A DNA stretch of 40,731 bases from a virus, in the IMG/VR virus record IMGVR_UViG_3300032093_011587, positions 1 to 40,731 of that record. One strand, given 5' to 3'. The notes beneath the pieces are model-generated. The model did not search any database. It saw only the letters and a program-made list of their open reading frames with translations, and was not told where the DNA came from. Shown in pieces: positions 1-5,702 of this stretch (within the stretch, counting starts at the first letter, position 1; the number at the start of each line of letters is the position of its first letter). The position numbers and the translations under genes were made by a program.

Positions 1-89
1 GGCTCGCCGAACTCCAGACCCGGGCCGCCCTTGGGGACTCCCTCGCGTCCACGATCCTCTCCGTCGTGACTGGAATCCCGGTCCCCTGA
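1..89 (+). CDS. 3' end of LuxR-type HTH protein (continues from 40482)
   Basis: Open frame from base 3 (the first two bases complete the codon begun at base 40731) to TGA at 87-89, giving about 28 residues that end in GIPVP. Joined to the frame starting at 40482 it makes one continuous 112-residue protein, so this is most simply the tail of that gene on a circular or circularly permuted molecule. The stretch itself has no recognisable motif; it follows the HTH domain. If the molecule is not circular, it is the end of an unrelated gene. Confidence 0.7.
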   Translation, partial: LAELQTRAALGDSLASTILSVVTGIPVP

Positions 90-102
90 GACCCTACCTT
101 TA

Positions 103-125
103 GGCTCCACCCTTTCCGAGGAGCC
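103..125 (+). promoter_or_regulatory. Hairpin that can hide the ribosome-binding site of the 129 gene
   Basis: GGCTCC at 103-108 is perfectly complementary to GGAGCC at 120-125, with an 11-base loop. The right arm contains the GGAG Shine-Dalgarno sequence of the ATG at 129. Folding would compete with ribosome binding. Seen in sequence; regulation is inference. Confidence 0.45.
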
Positions 126-128
126 TCC

Positions 129-428
129 ATGTTCCACCTTGCCACAGCAGCCGCGCCCTCCGTGCCCGACCTCCCTCCCACCGTCTACTCCCTCCTCCGC
201 GAGTCCATCGTCCTCGTGACCATCGGCGTGGGCATCTTCGGGCTCTACCTGCTCACCAAGTTCGGCCTTATCCCCCTCGCCACCGTCATCAAAGAGGGCC
301 TTGTGAACATGGCCGAGGCCTCCGCCAACCTCAAGGAAGGCAGCCGTAACATCAACGACGGCCTCGCCAAGAACCTCGAACTGACCCGCGACCTCCGCGA
401 CATCCACCTCGCCTCCCGGAAGGACTGA
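129..428 (+). CDS. Small one-TM protein with C-terminal helix (holin/spanin-like candidate)
   Basis: 99 residues. A short N-terminal segment is followed by one hydrophobic stretch at about residues 29-50 (SIVLVTIGVGIFGLYLL...), then a charged helical region at about 55-99 likely to form a coiled coil. GAGGAG lies six bases before the ATG. The stop is two bases before the next start (SGNH hydrolase), so the two are probably translated together. Single-TM proteins of this size with a charged tail occur among phage holins and spanin-like proteins, and its partner is a hydrolase, so a role in lysis or at the envelope is possible. No family signature is visible, and it could equally be an inner-membrane accessory protein. 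Confidence 0.75.
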   Translation: MFHLATAAAPSVPDLPPTVYSLLRESIVLVTIGVGIFGLYLLTKFGLIPLATVIKEGLVNMAEASANLKEGSRNINDGLAKNLELTRDLRDIHLASRKD

Positions 429-430
429 CC

Positions 431-1693
431 ATGGCCGTTGCCAAGCACATCATCCGCGGTAACGCAGCCCGCCTCCTCGCGGCCCAATTCCGCTTCCTGA
501 TCCTCGGCAACTCCATCCACCTTCCCTCGATCAACTACAACGTCACGCAGGCCCTCTTCAAACAGGCCCCCACGCCCATCCTCGGCAACTCCGCAGGCAT
601 GGTCTTCTCGACCGGCCTCCCCGTCACCGGCTCCTTCAACGGCCTCGGGATGACCCTCACGTCCCGCCGTCCGGGCGAAGACACCAGCAAGTGCCACCTG
701 AAACAGACCACCTTCGCCTCCGGCGATTGCAGCAGCTTTACGCCTACCGCCTCCCTCTCAGCCGTCTACGACGCAGGCCCCGGCGCCGACTGGCTCGGTT
801 CTCGCACCTTCCGCAGCATCTTCCTCCTCGAATCCGACCCTTCCCTCACCGGCTACGCCAACTGGGAACACAAGGGCGCTAACCGCACCTCTCCCGCCTC
901 CAACACCTACTCCCTCACGGTCGGCTCCACAATCACCGCGACGCCCTCCCTGATTCGCCAACTGACCTCCACCGCCTACTCGGCAGGTACGGGCTCCAAC
1001 GCCCTCCTCGCCTTCATCCAATCTTCCAACCAGGTCGAGTCCGGCACCTTCCGGGTCGCGTCCGGAGCCCTCGAAGTGGTCGGCGAGTCCGTCGGCGTCT
1101 TCGGCGGTTACGGCGGGCACGGCTCGTGGGGCCTCGAACCCCACACCTCCGCCACCCCCGGCGTCACCATCACCGCCGACGCCCCTGCCTACGACCCCTC
1201 CTACTCCGACGCGGCCCTCATCGCCGAACTCGCCGCCTACCGCTACAACCTCATCATCCTGAGCCCCGGCGCCAACGAGACTGACTTCCCCGGCCTCAAG
1301 AACCGCGTCCAGCGTGTCATCGCTCGCATCCGTCGTTGTGCCGCCCTTGCCGGCATCCCCGCCCCCTTCTTCCTCCTCGTCACCCAGTACGACGCCCTCT
1401 CCGACGACCAGACGTCCTGGGACACCGCGCGTCAGGCCTGCTGGGACATCGGCTACACAGATTCCGCCGTCGAAGTGGTTGACTTCTGCGGTTGGCAGCG
1501 CGATAATTTCGGCCCCTGGTCCGCGTGGCGCACGACCCAACTCTCCGACCTCATCCACCCCGCGACCGCCAACGCCACGCTCCGGACCAACTGGGCCAAC
1601 CTCATCTACTCGCAGATCCAGAAGATCAACTACAGCGGCACCCCGCACGCCCCCGCCTACGCCGCCGTCAAGCCCGCGTGGCTCGCTCGCTGA
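431..1693 (+). CDS. SGNH/GDSL-type hydrolase (putative esterase/lipase)
   Basis: 420 residues. SGNH-hydrolase landmarks are in order: block I FLILGNS with candidate nucleophile Ser28 (the usual GDS is GNS here), block III ILSPGAN with Gly280-Asn282, and block V DLIHP with Asp373 and His376. About 200 residues of small, Ser/Thr/Gly-rich, beta-like sequence sit between block I and the glycine-rich GGYGGHG at 225-231, longer than in typical compact SGNH enzymes and possibly a substrate-binding insert. The family de-esterifies lipids, polysaccharides or glycans. GGAAGGA precedes the ATG, and the gene is two bases after the one-TM gene. Possible roles are a lysis-stage esterase or a virion-associated deacetylase; its place outside the virion operon slightly favours the former. 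A second LGNS at residues 51-54 leaves the nucleophile choice open. Confidence 0.82.
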   Translation: MAVAKHIIRGNAARLLAAQFRFLILGNSIHLPSINYNVTQALFKQAPTPILGNSAGMVFSTGLPVTGSFNGLGMTLTSRRPGEDTSKCHLKQTTFASGDCSSFTPTASLSAVYDAGPGADWLGSRTFRSIFLLESDPSLTGYANWEHKGANRTSPASNTYSLTVGSTITATPSLIRQLTSTAYSAGTGSNALLAFIQSSNQVESGTFRVASGALEVVGESVGVFGGYGGHGSWGLEPHTSATPGVTITADAPAYDPSYSDAALIAELAAYRYNLIILSPGANETDFPGLKNRVQRVIARIRRCAALAGIPAPFFLLVTQYDALSDDQTSWDTARQACWDIGYTDSAVEVVDFCGWQRDNFGPWSAWRTTQLSDLIHPATANATLRTNWANLIYSQIQKINYSGTPHAPAYAAVKPAWLAR

Positions 1694-1694
1694 T

Positions 1695-1707
1695 CACCCC
1701 TCCCATC
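1695..1707 (+). repeat. 13-bp motif copy, exact (intergenic leader)
   Basis: CACCCCTCCCATC, one base after the TGA of the SGNH gene and directly followed by GGAGAC, the ribosome site of the 1721 gene. Confidence 0.9.
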
Positions 1708-1720
1708 GGAGACACCGCCA

Positions 1721-3010
1721 ATGTCCGAGTCCGTTCCCCCGCCCACCGACTGGGGTCAGTCGGCCGTCTTGTGGCTTCAAGCCCACGGCCTCACCGCCAT
1801 GACCCCCCAGATCCGCGCCTCTGACCACTACCTTTGCGCCCACGATCCGTTCCGCTACTACGTCGAACGCCGTCTGGGCCTCCAGTCCATGTTCACCTAC
1901 TCCGAGGCGCTCCGCCATGGCTCGTGGCTCCACAAGTGCCTCGAACTCGACCCCTTCAACGTCAACTGGACCCTCGACCAGTGGCAACGCGCCCTCTCTC
2001 CCCACATCGCCGCCCGGCAGGCCGAACTCACCACCGTCTGCGACACGCTCAACATCCACGGCGACAGCCGCAAGGCCATCCTCCGCCGCGAAGAGGAAGA
2101 CGCCCACACCGTCGCAACCTGGTACTCCGCCGAACGCCGCGTGCCCATCGGCAACGGGCCCTGCTTCTCCCGCTTCCTCTGCAACCCCAACATCCAGATC
2201 CTGGGCCGCGAAGTCGGCCTCCGCATCAAGAACCCGTTCCACGCCGACCTGCCTCCCCTCGCGGGCCGCATCGACCTCCTCTACCTGAACCGCATCACCA
2301 ACGAGCTGGTCGTCCTCGACATCAAGTCCACCTCTCTCACCACCAGCGCTCGCCTCGCGGGCTGCGGCTGGGAGTACGGCACCCTCCACTACATCTGGCT
2401 CCTCGAAGAGTCCCTGAAGGCCGGCCTCATCCACGACCGCTTCCCCGATCTGCCCACGGACGTCCGGGTCGGTGGCATGGTCCACGTCGCCTTCGAGAAG
2501 CCCAAGATCCGACTCTCCAACGAGGACCGGGACTTCGTCGTCGTCGAGCAGACCGTCAGCCGCGGCAAGAATAAGGGCCAGGTTCGCACCGAGAAGCAGT
2601 TCGACGGCCTTCCTCAGTTCCGCAACTACCTCCGCCGCGTCCAGGACTGGGCGCTCGCCGAGAACGACTACCTGCACCTGCGGGCCGAACGCTCCCTCGA
2701 CCCCGTCATCAACATGTCGTGGACGCACGCCCGAGCCACTCCCCAGAACACCAAGCCCGGCGTCCTCGACCCGGCCCGCCTCCGCCACTTCCAGCTCAAG
2801 CACGATCTCATCGCCCACTACGCGACGGTCGAGCCTGAGCCTCACAACTTTCCCGTGGACCACCTTTCGTTGGTGGACCGCGACAGCAACCGGCACACTG
2901 CATGGGGTGCCCTCGCTGTTTCATCCCCGTCTCAATGGCCCACTCTGATCCGCCAGCAGAGACTCGTCACCGTGCACCGTGAGGACCCTCTCCATGAACC
3001 CGCAAACTAG
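1721..3010 (+). CDS. PD-(D/E)XK nuclease (RecB/Cas4-like exonuclease)
   Basis: 429 residues. The RecB/Cas4-type PD-(D/E)XK arrangement is visible: GSWLH with His71, Glu164 in LGREVGL, Asp185 in GRIDLL, and Asp200-Ile-Lys202 in VVLDIKST. Members of this family are metal-dependent nucleases; in phages they resect or process ends for recombination. The neighbours are a Sak4-like ATPase and a candidate ssDNA-binding protein, the classical company for a recombination exonuclease. The residues after about 330 show no known domain. The ATG is preceded by a 13-bp motif copy and GGAGAC. The 3' end overlaps the next gene by 17 bases. Confidence 0.85.
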   Translation: MSESVPPPTDWGQSAVLWLQAHGLTAMTPQIRASDHYLCAHDPFRYYVERRLGLQSMFTYSEALRHGSWLHKCLELDPFNVNWTLDQWQRALSPHIAARQAELTTVCDTLNIHGDSRKAILRREEEDAHTVATWYSAERRVPIGNGPCFSRFLCNPNIQILGREVGLRIKNPFHADLPPLAGRIDLLYLNRITNELVVLDIKSTSLTTSARLAGCGWEYGTLHYIWLLEESLKAGLIHDRFPDLPTDVRVGGMVHVAFEKPKIRLSNEDRDFVVVEQTVSRGKNKGQVRTEKQFDGLPQFRNYLRRVQDWALAENDYLHLRAERSLDPVINMSWTHARATPQNTKPGVLDPARLRHFQLKHDLIAHYATVEPEPHNFPVDHLSLVDRDSNRHTAWGALAVSSPSQWPTLIRQQRLVTVHREDPLHEPAN

Positions 3011-3485
3011 CCCCATCGCACCCCCACCACCCCCACCGCCGCCACCGGCCACGCTCGACAAGAAGCGTGACGAGCGCCCCATCTGGCACGACCTCGAATC
3101 GTTCCAGGGCTGGGCCGTCCACATCTTCGGCGCCCTCATCCGGAACATCTTCGCCAACGGCGTCTCCTCCTTCGCCGAACTGCACCGCAAGGTCCAGGAC
3201 GAGCTGGAGGCCCGCGTGCCTGAAGACCACCTCCGCCGGTGGCTCCAGGCCATGGGCGACCCGTACGCCAACGCCTTCGCTCGGCGCCGCGTCATCAAGA
3301 TCGACCCGGTCGCACCGACCAACCTCGCTCCCACCCCTCCCACCGTCCCCACCGCCGCGGACGACGAGGCCCCGGAGATCGAGGTGCCCCCGGCCACCAA
3401 CCCGCGTCCGGCCGATCCGCCGCTCGCTCCCGGTCAGCGTCCGCCCCAACCCGTCCTCGAATACACTGCCCCCACCACGTCGTAA
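2994..3485 (+). CDS. Pro-rich protein of replication operon, unknown
   Basis: 163 residues from the ATG at 2994 (GAGG eight to ten bases upstream; preferred over an upstream in-frame start deeper in the nuclease gene). It opens with a run of nine prolines, has a compact helical core at about 25-95 (Trp-, Ala- and charge-rich, with HDLESFQGWAVHIF and EDHLRRWLQAMG), then a disordered Pro/Ala tail. No family recognised. Its place between nuclease and Sak4-like genes suggests an accessory role in recombination or replication. The variant motif at 3332 lies in the Pro-rich tail. Confidence 0.75.
   Translation: MNPQTSPIAPPPPPPPPPATLDKKRDERPIWHDLESFQGWAVHIFGALIRNIFANGVSSFAELHRKVQDELEARVPEDHLRRWLQAMGDPYANAFARRRVIKIDPVAPTNLAPTPPTVPTAADDEAPEIEVPPATNPRPADPPLAPGQRPPQPVLEYTAPTTS
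3332..3344 (+). repeat. 13-bp motif variant (CCCACC end)
   Basis: CACCCCTCCCACC, one base from the consensus, in coding sequence. Its surroundings are C-rich and encode prolines, so this copy could be fortuitous. Confidence 0.45.
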
Positions 3486-3493
3486 ACCACTCG

Positions 3494-3506
3494 CACCCCT
3501 CCCATC
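3494..3506 (+). repeat. 13-bp motif copy, exact (intergenic leader)
   Basis: CACCCCTCCCATC in the 33-base gap before the Sak4-like gene, directly followed by GGAGAC as at 1695. Confidence 0.9.
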
Positions 3507-3518
3507 GGAGACACACCC

Positions 3519-4421
3519 ATGAACACAGTCGCGGCGGGCCGTTATGCCGGCCTTGGGGGCTTCTCAGGCCCCATGCGAATCCCGCTCAGCCGGTCCACCG
3601 TGCTGCTTTTCTCACTCCCCGGCAAGGGCAAGACCACCCTCGTCCAGACCAACCCTGACGCCTTCATCTTCAACTGCGACCAGTCCTCGACGGTCACGGC
3701 CAAGCCGCTCGCACTGATCTGGCCCGGCGTCTCGCCGACCGGCCAGCCAGTCAACGACGACGGGCGCCCCTTCGTTCTCACCTACGAGCATGTCCTCCGC
3801 AAGAAGGACGTCCTGATCCAGCTCGCCCGCGACAACAAGGAACGTCCGGCGACCGTGGTCATCGACTCGCTCACCACCTTCATCACCCTCGTCAAGCCCT
3901 ACGTCACGGCCAACGCCAAGGCGCTCAACATCTGGAAGGAGAACAACCCGCCCGAATCCTTCCGCGTTCTCTACGGGCCCGCCGCATACGACTGCGTCTA
4001 CGAGCAGGTCACCTCATTCGTGGCCGACCTCCGCAACGCAGGCTACGGGGTCACCATCCTTGCACACATCGTCAAGGAGAAGATCCCGCTCGGCGACAAC
4101 AAGTTCCTTCCCAGCGTCGACTTCACCTTTGGCGACGGCCTCTGGAAACGCCTCAGCGCCGTCGTCGACTACTCATGCCTCATCGACCAGGTGGTCGAGG
4201 CCGAGGAGACCGTTGGCACTCGTGAAGTGATGGTCGGTCCGGGCAAGACCCAGACCGTCAAGCACGTCGAGACCAAGAACGTCCTCTGCTCCTACATCGA
4301 CTGTCTCAATCCCGAGTACGCGGGCATCAGCAAGACCCGCAGCATGTTCCCCCGCTTCAAGCTCCCGGCCGTTGACAGCTGGGCCGCTCTCGAAGCCCAT
4401 CACGCCAAGCACAGCATCTGA
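3519..4421 (+). CDS. Sak4/RecA-like AAA ATPase (single-strand annealing)
   Basis: 300 residues. Walker A is S32-LPGKGKTT-40 and the Walker B-like strand is ATVVIDSLT with Asp116. Length and layout (P-loop near the N-terminus, RecA core, conserved LAHI strand at about residues 185-190) fit the phage Sak4/AAA_24-type ATPases, which anneal single strands or act in RecA-like recombination and usually depend on an SSB. An SSB-like gene follows immediately. Translation is led by a motif copy plus GGAGAC, the same leader as the nuclease. The stop codon lies inside a 12-bp perfect palindrome (4417-4428). Exact subfamily is inferred from layout. Confidence 0.85.
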   Translation: MNTVAAGRYAGLGGFSGPMRIPLSRSTVLLFSLPGKGKTTLVQTNPDAFIFNCDQSSTVTAKPLALIWPGVSPTGQPVNDDGRPFVLTYEHVLRKKDVLIQLARDNKERPATVVIDSLTTFITLVKPYVTANAKALNIWKENNPPESFRVLYGPAAYDCVYEQVTSFVADLRNAGYGVTILAHIVKEKIPLGDNKFLPSVDFTFGDGLWKRLSAVVDYSCLIDQVVEAEETVGTREVMVGPGKTQTVKHVETKNVLCSYIDCLNPEYAGISKTRSMFPRFKLPAVDSWAALEAHHAKHSI

Positions 4422-4439
4422 CGTCAGACGCTGCTTTTT
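4414..4439 (+). promoter_or_regulatory. Palindrome at the stop codon of the Sak4-like gene, followed by T5
   Basis: TCTGACGTCAGA at 4417-4428 is a perfect 12-bp palindrome containing the TGA stop. It extends to a 20-bp near-perfect one (AGC..GCT flanks, one mismatch per half) and five Ts follow at 4435-4439. It could be an operator for a dimeric regulator or a weak terminator between the Sak4-like and SSB-like genes. Confidence 0.5.
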
Positions 4440-4452
4440 CACCCCTCCCATC
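4440..4452 (+). repeat. 13-bp motif copy, exact (intergenic leader)
   Basis: CACCCCTCCCATC after the palindrome and T5, followed by TGGAGAC, the ribosome site of the 4468 gene. Third consecutive replication gene with this leader. Confidence 0.9.
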
Positions 4453-4467
4453 TGGAGACCCGTCCCC

Positions 4468-5043
4468 ATGTCCGCTATCGACCAATCAGTTCTCTCGCTC
4501 GCTCAGTCCCTGACCGGCACCCTCAACGGCGTCCGTGCCAACGATGGCTCCGGCGGCCAGTGGCCCCCCCACGGCGAGCACGTCGTCGTCGTCGAAGGCT
4601 TCACCCTGAAGCCCGAGAAGGTCAAGTACGGCCCCAAGGGCCAGAACCCCCAGGAAGCTGACGGCTTCAGTGCCCGCTTCACCTACCGCCTCTACCACGA
4701 CAAGTCCAAGCCCGGCTACGACCCCAAGTCGGGCGACTACCTGGAGTTCCTGGGCTCGCCCATGACCTTCATGCCCGGCTGGGAGAAGCTCGGCGACAAG
4801 GAGCAGACCCGCTTCCGTATGTCCGCCGAACGCTTCATCCAGTCGGCCGTCGTTCTGCTCGGCCTCCCCGAAGACCAGTGCAAGAACCCGGTCGCTGTCC
4901 TGCCGAAGATCGTCGCCGCCGTGGCCACCAAGCCCAGCGTCAGCCTCTTCTGCGAGCACCGGGAGAACACGCAGAACGGTGAGACCAAGGTCTACAAGAC
5001 CGACTTCATCCGCGAGTTGCTGAACGGCCAAGTCTCGGCCTAA
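4468..5043 (+). CDS. Putative ssDNA-binding protein
   Basis: 191 residues from the ATG at 4468, chosen for its GGAGAC; an upstream in-frame start would overlap the Sak4-like gene and run through the leader repeat. The centre (about 35-150) alternates short beta-like stretches with aromatic and lysine residues (VVVVEGFTLKPEKVKY, FTYRLYHD, YLEFLGSP), and a helical C-terminus follows. No clear OB-fold signature or acidic tail can be asserted. The call rests mainly on position: phages with Sak4 commonly carry an SSB or single-strand accessory protein next to it. It could be another recombination accessory protein. Confidence 0.6.
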   Translation: MSAIDQSVLSLAQSLTGTLNGVRANDGSGGQWPPHGEHVVVVEGFTLKPEKVKYGPKGQNPQEADGFSARFTYRLYHDKSKPGYDPKSGDYLEFLGSPMTFMPGWEKLGDKEQTRFRMSAERFIQSAVVLLGLPEDQCKNPVAVLPKIVAAVATKPSVSLFCEHRENTQNGETKVYKTDFIRELLNGQVSA

Positions 5044-5060
5044 GCTACCGCACTCACAAG

Positions 5061-5073
5061 CACCCCTCCCATC
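5061..5073 (+). repeat. 13-bp motif copy, exact (before terminator)
   Basis: CACCCCTCCCATC, 17 bases after the stop of the SSB-like gene and two bases before a terminator stem. Confidence 0.9.
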
Positions 5074-5074
5074 T

Positions 5075-5110
5075 GCCCCCGGCGTGCCCGCAAAGCCTCC
5101 GGGGGCTTTT
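5075..5110 (+). terminator. Rho-independent terminator after replication genes
   Basis: GCCCCCGG (5075-5082) pairs perfectly with CCGGGGGC (5099-5106), 16-base loop, then TTTT. The next ATG is the base right after the T run, so read-through or antitermination would decide expression of the 5111 gene. Confidence 0.75.
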
Positions 5111-5584
5111 ATGTTCATACGCGCCCAAATGAAGCCCCTCGCCAACCAGGTGACCGTCACCGCGGCGTCCGGCTTCCTGATCACGTGGCGGGCGCCTGCT
5201 CCCTTCCCCGCCGTCACCCTCCGCACCGTCACGGCCCGCTGCTCCCTGCTCTTCCGCACCGAATCCGCCGACGGCCTGCTCTACCCCATGATCGGCTTCT
5301 ACGGCTCCTGGTCGGCCCAAGCGCCGGCGCTGGCACCGCCCAACAACACCACCCTCATCGACCCCGTCGTCCCGGTCCAGTTCACCTACAAGCCCGGCAC
5401 CTCCCTCTGGCGGGCCGTCGTCTCGGCCCGGGCCGCCACCTCCCTCCGCACGCACTTCGCCCTCCGGCACCCGACCCTCCTCCCGGACTTCTTCCTCGAA
5501 CGGGACCGGCACGCCTTCGTCGCATCCACGGACCCCCTCCTGTTCTGGGTATACGGACCGGCCGTACCACCCGGACCACACTGA
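5111..5584 (+). CDS. Unknown protein at end of rightward arm
   Basis: 157 residues if started at the ATG at 5111. An in-frame GTG at 5084 lies inside the terminator loop, and an ATG at 5129 is also possible. No start has a convincing ribosome site, because the terminator stem occupies the upstream bases. The protein is beta-like with many Thr, Val and aromatic residues and no recognised domain. Codon third positions are C-rich like neighbouring real genes, which favours it being coding. It is the last rightward gene before the convergent terminator and may be a virion or accessory protein. Confidence 0.55.
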   Translation: MFIRAQMKPLANQVTVTAASGFLITWRAPAPFPAVTLRTVTARCSLLFRTESADGLLYPMIGFYGSWSAQAPALAPPNNTTLIDPVVPVQFTYKPGTSLWRAVVSARAATSLRTHFALRHPTLLPDFFLERDRHAFVASTDPLLFWVYGPAVPPGPH

Positions 5585-5604
5585 GCTCCCGCTCCCCTCT
5601 ATAT

Positions 5605-5638
5605 ACTCTTCCTTTCTTCTAATAAGAAAAAGAAGAGT
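5605..5638. terminator. AT-rich convergent terminator hairpin
   Basis: ACTCTTC at 5605-5611 pairs with GAAGAGT at 5632-5638, and an inner TTTCTT (5613-5618) pairs with AAGAAA (5624-5629). T-rich and A-rich arms lie on both strands. It sits where the rightward arm (ends 5584) meets the leftward operon (ends 5703) and could stop transcription both ways. Unusually AT-rich for this genome; a related element lies at 34919-34956. Confidence 0.7.
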
Positions 5639-5673
5639 GGTACATGGTATAACCTTCGGGCGCAAGCACTTAG

Positions 5674-5698
5674 GCGTACCACCGCGTACCAGCGTACC
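5674..5698. repeat. Three direct repeats of GCGTACC
   Basis: GCGTACC at 5674-5680, 5684-5690 and 5692-5698, each followed by A, packed between the convergent terminator and the end of the 5703 gene. GTACC is also the core of repeats in the 34.9-35.0 kb region. Confidence 0.7.
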
Positions 5699-5702
5699 AC
5701 CG

